Shown in pieces: positions 28,378 through 35,851 of a stretch of 49,382 nucleotides of DNA; positions within the stretch are counted from its first letter, which is position 1, and each line of letters begins with the position of its first letter. The DNA is from an uncultured Saprospiraceae bacterium (GTDB taxonomy: Bacteria > Bacteroidota > Bacteroidia > Chitinophagales > Saprospiraceae). Both the position numbers and the translations under genes were made by a program. The stretch is taken from contig CALJVJ010000181.1 in assembly GCA_937974625.1 (NCBI GenBank), forward strand, positions 1 through 49,382, given 5' to 3'. Under the pieces are notes generated by a model. The model had not been told where the DNA came from, ran no database searches, and saw only the letters and a list, made by a program, of their open reading frames with translations.

Positions 28378-28971
28378 ATGAGTTTTGTAAAGTCAAAAGG
28401 ATTCAAGTATTTAAAAAATTTAATGATTGGTGTTGGTGCTGCAGTAGTTTTATTAGGGGCATTGGCAAAATTATTATCTCACCCTTTAGCGGATATCATG
28501 CTTACAGTTGGACTAGTTACTGAAGCTGTGATTTTCTTAGTATTAGGTATCTTAGGACCAGAACCAGACTATTACTGGGAGAAATTATACCCAGGTTTAA
28601 ATGAATATGGTGCACAAATTCAACCTTTAGCAGTTGGTGGTGCTGGTGCAGCTACTCCAGGCTTAAACGGAGAAATTGTTGAACAACAATTAGGAGGCAT
28701 GTTAAACGAATTGCAAGGCATGTCTAAGAGCTTAGGTTCTTTAAAAGCATTGCAAGAAGCTGATTTTTCTGGCACTGGTCAGCAAATTAAGCAAATGAAT
28801 AGCTTTTACTCTAAGTTGAACGAAGCAATGGCTGATTTAGCGGATTCTGTTGATGAAACTAAGCACTATAAAGACCAATTAACTGCCTTAAACACTAATT
28901 TGAATTCTTTGAATGGTGTATATGGAGGTATGTTGTCTGCAATGGGCAATATTGGTGGAGCAAATAAATAA
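28378..28971 (+). CDS. gldL: T9SS/gliding motor protein GldL (PorL)
   Basis: GldL pentamers with a GldM dimer inside form the proton-driven rotary motor that powers T9SS and gliding. The 197-residue protein has two membrane helices, residues about 15-32 (MIGVGAAVVLLGALAKLL) and 37-60 (ADIMLTVGLVTEAVIFLVLGIL), joined by a short loop. The second helix holds Glu49 in GLVTEAVIF, the buried acidic residue thought to carry the proton; known GldL proteins have it at the same place. The cytoplasmic tail is coiled-coil-like (110-190) after a Gly/Ala-rich linker. It has its own likely promoter and is separated from gldK by a hairpin. Confidence 0.95.
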   Translation: MSFVKSKGFKYLKNLMIGVGAAVVLLGALAKLLSHPLADIMLTVGLVTEAVIFLVLGILGPEPDYYWEKLYPGLNEYGAQIQPLAVGGAGAATPGLNGEIVEQQLGGMLNELQGMSKSLGSLKALQEADFSGTGQQIKQMNSFYSKLNEAMADLADSVDETKHYKDQLTALNTNLNSLNGVYGGMLSAMGNIGGANK

Positions 28972-29122
28972 GCATTATAAATTTGGATGTTGGTTAGGTT
29001 TATTTAAAGCCTACTTTTCAATTTATAATCGTACCATTTTTCAAAAAATATTTGTGGGTTAGATTTTACGAGAAAGTAATCAAGAAAATAGAAATCTTCC
29101 ACATCTTTAAAAATATATTAAG

Positions 29123-30772
29123 ATGTCTATTCCAAAGGAACCCAGGCAGTTGATGATTAACCTTATGTATCTGGTTTTGACCGCTTTGTTGGCCCTTAAC
29201 GTTTCGGCAGAGGTGATGAATGCTTTCAAGACTATCGATGAAAGTTTAGTTAAATCTAACGTGACGACCAACAAAGCCATAGATGATCAACAGAATGCCT
29301 TATCGGAATTATTAAGTGATAAGTCTAAAGAAAAATTTAAGCCTTTAGGGGTAGCTGTAACAGATATTAGAGCTGAAATTCAAGCTTTTAATGATGAAAT
29401 TGCTGCTATGAAAGACCAGTTGATTGATGCTGCTGGTGATAATAATGGAACGTTGGATGATGCGGATTACTTATATCCTGAAAATCCTGCAAAGAAAATT
29501 CCTATAGGTAAAAAGAATAAAGATGTTACGACTAGACTTTTAGTAAGTGAAGGTGGAGGTGATAAAATCGAAGCTAGAATTGCTGAAGTTAGACAAAATA
29601 TCATCGATATCTATACTAAAGTAATTAATGAAAACAAAGAAACATTTGGTTTCATTAAAGGTGGAAAAGTTGACCAAGCGGCAGTAGATGCAAATATTGC
29701 TTCTTTTGCTAACAACATTTCTCTAGATATTGACCAAAATTGGAAGGAGCAATCAGATGGTAAGAAAACTAGTTGGGCGGATTTCCGTTTCCGACAGATG
29801 CCTTTGATTTCTGTTTTACCTCTATTAACTAAATTCCAAACGGATGCTAAAAATGCAGAAGCATTAGGTGTTGGTAAATTATCGGAATTAGTTGGTGGTA
29901 AACAAATCGTTTTTAACCAATTCTTTCCAGTTATCAATGCTAAAAAAGCATATGTTATTAAAGGAGGAAAGTTTGAAGCAGAAGTTTCTTTAGGAGCTTA
30001 TAGTTCTGACATTCCACCTTCAAATATCAATTTAACCGTAAACGGTAAAAGATTACCTGTTGGTAAAGATGGTAAGGCTGTCTTTACTGACGCAGCAAAT
30101 GGTTTAGGTACTAAAACCTTAAATCTTTCTGCGACGGTTACCAACCCTTTAACTGGTGAAGTATCTACTTCAAAGTCTACATTTGATTATGAAGTAGGGG
30201 AGACTTCAGCTACGGTATCTGCAGATAAAATGAATGTATTTTACATCGGTGTAGATAATCCAATCTCTGTTTCTGTTGCAGGTGTTTCTAGTAACGCTGT
30301 AAAAGTAAATTGTACTGGTGGTGGCTGTAATCTAAATGGAGGAAAAGGAAAATATATGGTTAAAGTAAATAAACCTGGTGATGTTAAAATAAATGTTGCT
30401 GGTGGTGGTTTATCTAAATCAGTTCCTTTCCGTGTAAAAAGAATTCCTGATCCAGTGGCGAAGCTTGGTAAGAAAGCCGATGGCTCTATGGGTAACGGTG
30501 AGTTCAAAGCTCAAAGAGGTGTTATTCCTTGGTTAGAAGGTTTTGATTTTGATGCTAAATGTAAAATTCAAGGCTTTAACCTTGTAAGAGTCGCAAAACG
30601 ACAAGATCCTGTTTCTAGTAATAATGCTGGTGGTACTTTTAATGATAAGTCATTAAGATTAGTCCGTGCGGCTAAGCCAGGGGATACTTATTACTTTGAA
30701 AATGTTAAAGCTAAATGTCCTGGCGACCAAGCTGGTAGAAGGATTAACTCTATGGTCTTTAAGATAAAATAA
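29123..30772 (+). CDS. gldM: T9SS/gliding motor protein GldM (PorM)
   Basis: GldM is the inner-membrane rotor shaft reaching through the periplasm to the GldK/GldN ring. The 549-residue protein begins with the family signature MSIPKEPRQLMINLMYLVLT and a single helix (about 10-31) that sits inside the GldL ring, then ALNVSAEVMNAFKTIDESL. The periplasmic part is helical to about residue 225, followed by beta domains (SLGAYSSDIPPSNINLTVNGKRLP; SADKMNVFYIGVDNPISVSVAGV) and a conserved end (GFDFDAKCKIQGFNLVRVAKRQDP). The length is near the usual 510-520 residues. Spacing to gldL is 151 bp. Confidence 0.95.
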   Translation: MSIPKEPRQLMINLMYLVLTALLALNVSAEVMNAFKTIDESLVKSNVTTNKAIDDQQNALSELLSDKSKEKFKPLGVAVTDIRAEIQAFNDEIAAMKDQLIDAAGDNNGTLDDADYLYPENPAKKIPIGKKNKDVTTRLLVSEGGGDKIEARIAEVRQNIIDIYTKVINENKETFGFIKGGKVDQAAVDANIASFANNISLDIDQNWKEQSDGKKTSWADFRFRQMPLISVLPLLTKFQTDAKNAEALGVGKLSELVGGKQIVFNQFFPVINAKKAYVIKGGKFEAEVSLGAYSSDIPPSNINLTVNGKRLPVGKDGKAVFTDAANGLGTKTLNLSATVTNPLTGEVSTSKSTFDYEVGETSATVSADKMNVFYIGVDNPISVSVAGVSSNAVKVNCTGGGCNLNGGKGKYMVKVNKPGDVKINVAGGGLSKSVPFRVKRIPDPVAKLGKKADGSMGNGEFKAQRGVIPWLEGFDFDAKCKIQGFNLVRVAKRQDPVSSNNAGGTFNDKSLRLVRAAKPGDTYYFENVKAKCPGDQAGRRINSMVFKIK

Positions 30773-30779
30773 AAGATGA

Positions 30780-30816
30780 CAGAAGTCAGATAGTCCGTAG
30801 GACGGTCTGACTTCTG
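30780..30816 (+). terminator. Hairpin after gldM
   Basis: A perfect 11-bp inverted repeat (CAGAAGTCAGA/TCTGACTTCTG) with an inner GTCC/GGAC stem, beginning 8 bp after the gldM stop. Only a weak T tract follows (ATTTCTT), so it may act as a partial terminator or stabilise the gldM mRNA end. Confidence 0.55.
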
Positions 30817-30906
30817 ATTTCTTAAAAAAAATGTCAGCCTTTTAGCAGAAAGTATTTTTAAGCATAATTTTTGTTTTAGTTAAGGCGTTTTAGTTAAGGA
30901 AGAAAT

Positions 30907-31082
30907 AAAGGAATTGTACATTAATAAATTACGTTTTTATGCGCCGTTATTTTTTCTTTATACAAGGCGAAAAACGTAGGGATAGCCTAGCTATCACGTC
31001 CCGATAGCTATCGGGATTCAACGATGTAGAAAGGAAAAAGAACAAGTAGAAGGATGTAAATTTATTATTGAACTATTCCTAA
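30907..31082. repeat. MITE-like or REP-like inverted-repeat element
   Basis: The outer arms align as imperfect inverted repeats over about 60 bp each: left part AAGGAATTGTACATTAATAA near 30908-30928, complement of right part TTATTATTGAACTATTCCTA near 31062-31081. The middle holds GATAGC-CTA-GCTATC (30981-30995) and a perfect 18-bp palindrome TCCCGATAGCTATCGGGA (30999-31016). The central part is richer in GC than its surroundings. It has no reading frame. No second copy was seen in the window. Confidence 0.6.
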
Positions 31083-31149
31083 AGATACATTTTCTTATTT
31101 CTTTCGTTTCTGAAGAAAATTTTAATTCAACTATCTTTTAAAATCGATT

Positions 31150-32028
31150 ATGAATATTAAGTGCTTAATTGGATGTTTCTTGTTTTTCTTCACGGTTCAA
31201 TTTGTGAATGCTCAAGACTTGCGTACAGGAAATACGGAAGGAGAGCAAACTGAAATGCGAACGGAAGCTGGCGAATTTGACGCTCCTTTGGACGGTATTG
31301 TAGAAAAGAATATTATTACTGACAGACGAGTCTTACCTTATGACCCAATTAGAGAAGCAGATATTTTTTGGGAAAAAAGAGTATGGAGAGTAATTGATGT
31401 AAGAGAGAAGTTGAATCTTCCTTTTGCTTATCCAGTGGAACCTTTCTTTGCTATCTTAATGAAAGCTGCAGAAGAAGGAGAAATCACAGTATATGGTACA
31501 GAAGATGATAAATTTTCTTATCCTTTAGCTCCTGATGAAGTAGCTTCTATGGGGGCAACAGTTGATACGATTATCGCCTTTGACCCAGAGACTTACGAAG
31601 AAGAAATTACTATCGTAAGAAATGATTTGAATCCAGAAGATATTAAGCAGTTTAGAATCAAAGAAATTTGGTTCTTTGACGAAGAATCTTCTACACTTCA
31701 GGTTAGAATTTTGGGTATCGCACCATTGAAAGATGAGTACGATGAAAATGGTAACTACAAGTATACGACGCCATTATTCTGGGCCTACTATCCAGAGTGT
31801 AGAGAAATCTTGGCTCGACACAAAGTATTTAATCCTAATAATGATGCCAGTCCAATGACTTGGGAAGATATGATGGAAATGAGACAGTTTTCAAGCTATA
31901 TCATGAAGCGTTCTAATGTTTATGATAGAAAGGTTGAAGATTACTTAACGGGCGTTGATATGCTTTTAGAAGCAGAAAAAATCCGTATGGAAATTTTTAA
32001 CTTTGAACATGATCTTTGGTCTTATTAA
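31150..32028 (+). CDS. gldN: T9SS protein GldN (PorN)
   Basis: GldN is the periplasmic partner of GldK in the outer-membrane-attached ring of the T9SS. The 292-residue protein has a signal peptide (CLIGCFLFFFTVQFVNAQ) and family motifs: DRRVLPYDPIREADIFWEKR, VWRVIDVREKLNLPFAYP, FRIKEIWFFDEESSTLQVRI, TPLFWAYYPECREILARHKV and MTWEDMMEMRQFSSYIMKRSN. The length is normal. It is the last gene of the set and is closed by a strong terminator; it is separated from gldM by an inverted-repeat element, unlike the tight gldM-gldN junction of many relatives. Confidence 0.95.
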   Translation: MNIKCLIGCFLFFFTVQFVNAQDLRTGNTEGEQTEMRTEAGEFDAPLDGIVEKNIITDRRVLPYDPIREADIFWEKRVWRVIDVREKLNLPFAYPVEPFFAILMKAAEEGEITVYGTEDDKFSYPLAPDEVASMGATVDTIIAFDPETYEEEITIVRNDLNPEDIKQFRIKEIWFFDEESSTLQVRILGIAPLKDEYDENGNYKYTTPLFWAYYPECREILARHKVFNPNNDASPMTWEDMMEMRQFSSYIMKRSNVYDRKVEDYLTGVDMLLEAEKIRMEIFNFEHDLWSY

Positions 32029-32049
32029 TTTATTATCAAAGCTTAAACA

Positions 32050-32089
32050 AAAAAGGCTTCAATCATTTATGATTGAAGCCTTTTTTGTT
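32050..32089 (+). terminator. Terminator of gldN
   Basis: A perfect 11-bp stem GGCTTCAATCA/TGATTGAAGCC (32055-32065 and 32070-32080) with loop TTTA, followed by TTTTTT and preceded by an A run. It could also act in the reverse direction for the maf operon. Confidence 0.92.
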
Positions 32090-32117
32090 TCTTGATTATA
32101 CGCTCGCAATACTTTGA

Positions 32118-32147
32118 AACCTGCCCGCTGCGCACTCAGGCGGGTTT
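32118..32147. repeat. GC-rich REP-like hairpin abutting the maf stop codon
   Basis: Read on the minus strand, AACCCGCC pairs with GGCAGGTT with one mismatch around a GC-rich loop. It starts at the maf stop and is far richer in GC than the surroundings. It has no T tract, so it looks more like a repetitive extragenic element or 3'-end stabiliser than a terminator. Confidence 0.45.
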
Positions 32148-32737
32148 TACATTTCTCCAAGGTATTTATAAACCAAATCAACTGGTAACCCCATAATATT
32201 ACTATAAGTCCCTTCTATTTTAGATATTTTACATAAACCTATCCACTCTTGAATAGCATAAGCACCTGCTTTGTCATAAGGTTGAAATTCCTCTACATAA
32301 TAGGCTATCTCTGCTTTACTCATTGGTTCTAGTTTGACTTTGGACACTCCTATAAATGAAACTTTTTTCTTTTTAGACAATAGACAAACCCCCGTAATGA
32401 CCTTATGCCACTTCCCAGATAATTTTTTTAAAATCCGAAAGGCATCCGCTTTGTCTTTAGGCTTTTCATAAATATTTTTGCCTTTGGTCACAACGGTATC
32501 AGCAGTGATTAAGATTTGCTTTTTTCTTAAGAAGTCTTGGCAAGCAAAGGCTTTTTTCTCAGCTAAAAATAAGGGCACTTCTTCTGGTGATAAATGACTA
32601 GGATAATCTTCTTTTACTTCTTTAGTTTTTACTTTAAACCTAAAGCCTGCTTCTGTTAATAATTGGCTTCTACGTGGAGATTTTGAGGCGAGTATCAGTG
32701 GATAGGCTGCTAATTTTTTTTTAATTGATTGAGGCAT
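32147..32737 (-). CDS. maf: Maf-type nucleoside triphosphate pyrophosphatase
   Basis: Maf proteins hydrolyse dTTP/UTP or modified nucleotides to monophosphates and so clean the nucleotide pool. The 196-residue protein has the Maf signature ASKSPRR (17-23), the substrate-specificity strand with the catalytic Asp in ITADTVV, and the KLSGKWHKVITGVCL segment. The DTVV form with QEWIGL near the C-terminus (AGAYAIQEWIG) fits the dTTP/UTP (YhdE) subgroup. It begins 30 bp after the stop of kdsC and shares its orientation, so the two genes are likely one operon. Confidence 0.92.
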   Translation of the reverse strand: MPQSIKKKLAAYPLILASKSPRRSQLLTEAGFRFKVKTKEVKEDYPSHLSPEEVPLFLAEKKAFACQDFLRKKQILITADTVVTKGKNIYEKPKDKADAFRILKKLSGKWHKVITGVCLLSKKKKVSFIGVSKVKLEPMSKAEIAYYVEEFQPYDKAGAYAIQEWIGLCKISKIEGTYSNIMGLPVDLVYKYLGEM

Positions 32738-32767
32738 TTGTTTGAACTATTTTAGAATTACTACTTT

Positions 32768-33280
32768 TTAAGATTTAGGCCGAGGATGCCATTTTTTCTT
32801 CAACTTTAACACCTTTTCTATTACATCTCTAACACAACCTTCTCCACCATTAAATGGTGACATATATTGGGCTATTTCTTTTATTTCTGGTGCTGCATTT
32901 TTTGGACAAACAGGTAAACCTACAATTCGCATAACGGCATAATCGGGTAAATCATCTCCCATGTACATCACTCGTTCGTCATCTATGTCGTAGGAATATT
33001 TAAAGGTATCGTAAGCCGCTTTTTTATCTCTAGTTTTTTCGTATATATCTGTAATGCCAATCTCTTTGAAAATATCTTTTAATCCTCCTAAACTTCCACC
33101 AGAAATAATGGCCACTTTGTATTCATTTTCAACTGCCTTTTTTAAAGCAACTAAATCCTTGTCATTTAGTTTTCTTACAATCTTCCCATTTTCAAATACA
33201 AATATACTGTGGTCTGTTAGTACGCCGTCTACATCAAAGACAAAGGCGTTGATTCTGCGAAATTGTTCTAAATTATTCAT
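32768..33280 (-). CDS. kdsC: KDO-8-phosphate phosphatase KdsC (HAD family)
   Basis: KdsC removes phosphate from 3-deoxy-D-manno-octulosonate 8-phosphate in LPS core synthesis. The 170-residue protein is a cap-less HAD phosphatase of normal length: motif I FDVDGVLTD (nucleophile Asp16, Asp18), motif II IISGG, and motif III/IV MYMGDDLPDYAVM. It is co-directional with maf 30 bp downstream; 79 bp upstream, between it and the PLP enzyme gene, lies an octamer-phased inverted repeat. A related NeuA/cytidylyltransferase-linked HAD cannot be fully excluded. Confidence 0.9.
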   Translation of the reverse strand: MNNLEQFRRINAFVFDVDGVLTDHSIFVFENGKIVRKLNDKDLVALKKAVENEYKVAIISGGSLGGLKDIFKEIGITDIYEKTRDKKAAYDTFKYSYDIDDERVMYMGDDLPDYAVMRIVGLPVCPKNAAPEIKEIAQYMSPFNGGEGCVRDVIEKVLKLKKKWHPRPKS

Positions 33281-33286
33281 TAGAAA

Positions 33287-33357
33287 AGGTATAGAGGTAT
33301 AAGGGTATAGAGGTGTAGCGGCTTTATGCCTTTAAACCTTTATACCTTTGCACCTAT
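33287..33357. repeat. Octamer-phased inverted repeat upstream of kdsC
   Basis: The left arm is a tandem of four degenerate 8-mers (AGGTATAG, AGGTATAA, GGGTATAG, AGGTGTAG). The right arm is a tandem of three (TTTAAACC, TTTATACC, TTTGCACC), which are the reverse complement of the same unit. Together they can form a long hairpin in the 79-bp gap before kdsC. On the minus strand it lies between the PLP enzyme stop and the kdsC start. Confidence 0.6.
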
Positions 33358-33359
33358 CT

Positions 33360-34508
33360 TTATAAATTCTGAAATGCTTTATCTAAATCTTTGATTAAAT
33401 CTTCTACATCTTCTACACCAACACTTAAACGGATTAAAGAGTCGGTTAAACCTACTTTTAAACGTTCTGGTTTTGGAATAGAGGCATGGGTCATACTTGC
33501 TGGATGGCCAATTAAGGATTCTACGCCACCAAGTGATTCTGCTAAGGTGAATAAGTGGGTATTACTCATTACCTTTTTTGCATCATTATAATCATCATTA
33601 GCTAAATCAAAAGAAACCATTCCTCCAAAATCCCTCATTTGAGTTTTGGCTAGCTTGTGATTAGGATGGTCTTTAAACCCAGGATAATATACTTTTCCGA
33701 CTTTTGGATGCGATTTTAAAAACTTAGCTATTTTCTTGGCATTACTGCAAGCTCTTTCTACTCTTAAATGTAAAGTCTTGATTCCTCTTAAAATCAAAAA
33801 ACAATCTTGTGGTCCAGGAATTGCACCTACCGCATTTTGGATAAAATGTAATCGTTCTGCTAACTTTTTACTTTTAGTGACTACTGCTCCAAGAATAACA
33901 TCTGAGTGTCCTCCTAAGTACTTGGTCGCGGAGTGTAAAACTAAATCTGCGCCTAAATCTAAAGGTGTTTGTAAATAAGGTGAAGAGAAAGTATTATCTA
34001 CACAAACCATTACATTATTAGCCTTTGCTATTTTACATATGGCCTTGATATCCACAATATTTAACATTGGATTTGTTGGTGTCTCCACCCAAATAAGCTT
34101 TGTTTTTCCCCTATTAATGGCCTTTTTGACGTTTTTTGGGTCATCCATACCAATAAAATTAGTTTTGATACCATATGGTTCAAATATAGTCCGCATTAAT
34201 CGGTAGGAACCTCCATATAAATCATTTGATGAAATAATTTCGTCTCCAGGTTTTAATAATCTTAATACTGCATCCATTGCGGCTAATCCACTAGCATAGC
34301 ATATAGCGTCTTTCCCATTTTCCAACGCTGCCAAGTTCTTTTCTAAAACAGAACGCGTTGGATTTTTTGTTCTTGCGTATTCGTATCCCTTATTCTTACC
34401 TGGTGCTTCTTGGGCATAAGTAGAGGTCTGGTAAATTGGCGTCATAATCGCCCCTGTAGTTGGGTCTGGCTCAATTCCTGAATGAATGACTTTAGTTCCA
34501 AATTTCAT
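33360..34508 (-). CDS. Cys/Met-metabolism PLP enzyme (cystathionine gamma-synthase or gamma-lyase)
   Basis: The 382-residue protein belongs to the trans-sulfuration PLP family. It has TPIYQTSTYAQ near the N-terminus, the cofactor-stacking Tyr in YEYARTKNPTR, YASGLAAMDAV, ETPTNPMLNI, the phosphate-side DNTFSSPYLQ and the Schiff-base Lys196 in LHSATKYLGGHSD. The C-terminal ESLGGVESLIGHPASMTHASI is complete. In this family synthase (MetB) and lyase (MetC/CGL) activity cannot be separated reliably by eye. The gene lies between a terminator-like hairpin upstream (34574-34617) and an octamer inverted repeat downstream, so it may be transcribed alone. Confidence 0.9.
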   Translation of the reverse strand: MKFGTKVIHSGIEPDPTTGAIMTPIYQTSTYAQEAPGKNKGYEYARTKNPTRSVLEKNLAALENGKDAICYASGLAAMDAVLRLLKPGDEIISSNDLYGGSYRLMRTIFEPYGIKTNFIGMDDPKNVKKAINRGKTKLIWVETPTNPMLNIVDIKAICKIAKANNVMVCVDNTFSSPYLQTPLDLGADLVLHSATKYLGGHSDVILGAVVTKSKKLAERLHFIQNAVGAIPGPQDCFLILRGIKTLHLRVERACSNAKKIAKFLKSHPKVGKVYYPGFKDHPNHKLAKTQMRDFGGMVSFDLANDDYNDAKKVMSNTHLFTLAESLGGVESLIGHPASMTHASIPKPERLKVGLTDSLIRLSVGVEDVEDLIKDLDKAFQNL

Positions 34509-34572
34509 AGTATGCGGTTGTTTTTTGTTTGAATACTATTTAGTGATGGTAAAGGAAAAGCTACTGTAAAAT

Positions 34573-34617
34573 AAAAACCTCCAAACTGTTCGAATGGTTT
34601 GTGAGACAGTTTGGAGG
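34573..34617 (-). terminator. Terminator of the transketolase subunit gene
   Basis: On the minus strand a 12-bp stem CCTCCAAACTGT/ACAGTTTGGAGG with a 16-nt loop is followed by TTTTT. It lies about 30 bp after the stop at 34649. Confidence 0.85.
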
Positions 34618-34648
34618 CCAATATTTATTTCCTATTTCCTAAAATGGG

Positions 34649-35611
34649 TTATTTAGCTTTTCTTGCTAAAGCCGCTTTCACTTTACTAATTACATCTTTG
34701 ATACCAATTCCATATTTATCCATCAAATCCAGTGGTTTTCCACTTTCTCCGAATGAATCATTTACCGCCACGTATTCCTGCGGAGTTGGTAAATGTTGCG
34801 ATAATACTTGTGCAATGCTATCTCCTAAGCCACCATGTCTTTGGTGTTCTTCTGCTGTTACTACACAACCCGTTTTTCTAACTGACTTTAATACAGCTGC
34901 TTCATCTAATGGCTTGATAGTATGAATGTTAATTAACTCACATGAAATCCCCTCTTTTGCCAATTCTTTTGCCGCTTCTATAGTAAACCAAGTCAAGTGA
35001 CCAGTAGAAAAGATACTCACGTCTGTACCTTCACTCAACATCAAGGCTTTTCCTATTTCAAATTTTTGATTTTCTGGTGTAAATACTGGCCATCCTGGAC
35101 GTCCAAATCGCAAATATACTGGCCCATGATGGTCTGCTATAGCAATAGTTGCTGCCTTAGTCTGATTATAATCACATGGATTAATTACCGTCATGCCCGG
35201 CAACATCTTCATCAAACCTATGTCTTCTAAAATTTGGTGTGTGGCACCATCTTCGCCCAAAGTCAAACCTGCATGTGAGGCACATATCTTGACATTCTTA
35301 TGAGAATAAGCAATCGATTGACGAATTTGGTCATATACTCTTCCCGTTGAGAAATTGGCAAAGGTACCTGTATAAGGAATCTTGCCACCAATAGCCAAGC
35401 CTGCTGCTACCCCCATCATATTGGCTTCTGCAATCCCCACTTGATAAAACCGCTCTGGACTTTGCTCAATAAATTTTTGCATTTTTAAGGAACCAATTAA
35501 ATCTGCACATAAGGCTACTACTTGGTCATTTTTTCTTCCCACCTCCGCTAATCCTGCACCAAAACCATCTCTGGTAGATTTCTTTCCTGTAGAAACAAGT
35601 TTGTCTAACAT
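34649..35611 (-). CDS. Transketolase, C-terminal subunit
   Basis: The 320-residue protein corresponds to the pyrimidine-binding and C-terminal domains of transketolase in its split two-subunit form. Visible motifs: STRDGFGAGLAEVGRKNDQVVALCADL, FYQVGIAEANMMGVAAGLAIGG (with the activating Glu), HAGLTLGEDGATHQILEDIG, and VVTAEEHQRHGGLGDSIAQVL. It transfers two-carbon units in the pentose phosphate pathway only with an N-terminal, thiamine-diphosphate-binding partner. The partner gene is usually adjacent; here the next gene upstream (35852, opposite strand) is an M24 peptidase, so the partner must be elsewhere. Confidence 0.92.
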   Translation of the reverse strand: MLDKLVSTGKKSTRDGFGAGLAEVGRKNDQVVALCADLIGSLKMQKFIEQSPERFYQVGIAEANMMGVAAGLAIGGKIPYTGTFANFSTGRVYDQIRQSIAYSHKNVKICASHAGLTLGEDGATHQILEDIGLMKMLPGMTVINPCDYNQTKAATIAIADHHGPVYLRFGRPGWPVFTPENQKFEIGKALMLSEGTDVSIFSTGHLTWFTIEAAKELAKEGISCELINIHTIKPLDEAAVLKSVRKTGCVVTAEEHQRHGGLGDSIAQVLSQHLPTPQEYVAVNDSFGESGKPLDLMDKYGIGIKDVISKVKAALARKAK

Positions 35612-35780
35612 ATTTACGATTTTATTAATTTTCTGTTATTAAGCCGCAAAAATAACCGATTCTTTTAGGATTACCAATTACGAGCCGATAAATAAATTTT
35701 TATAATTTTTTGTTTGCCCTACACCTAGGTTTCTATTAATTCTTTGCGAGATTTACTATTTTAGATTCCTTTTCTAATTA

Positions 35781-35812
35781 TTTCTTTTTCTTAATCTAAT
35801 GATTTAGCTTTG
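35781..35812 (+). promoter_or_regulatory. Promoter of the M24 peptidase gene
   Basis: TTTC at 35781-35784, a 20-bp spacer and TAGCTTTG at 35805-35812 (exact TAnnTTTG). The expected start near 35819 lies downstream of a possible TTG start at 35810 and so supports ATG 35852 as the real start codon. Confidence 0.5.
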
Positions 35813-35851
35813 AGACTAATATTTTTCAAAGTTTCTAAAATTGATTTAACC

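Larger units (their letters stand above)
30773..31149. other. gldM-gldN intergenic region
   Basis: 377 bp without a gene, unusually long for a gldM-gldN junction. It holds a hairpin directly after gldM (30780-30816) and a long imperfect inverted-repeat element (about 30907-31082) with an 18-bp central palindrome. No clear promoter for gldN was found; TATCTTTT at 31132-31139 lies too near the start codon. Confidence 0.65.

Noticed and set aside
33054..33302. 82-codon plus frame opposite kdsC
   Set aside because: It is the complement of the well-supported kdsC gene and has no protein features.
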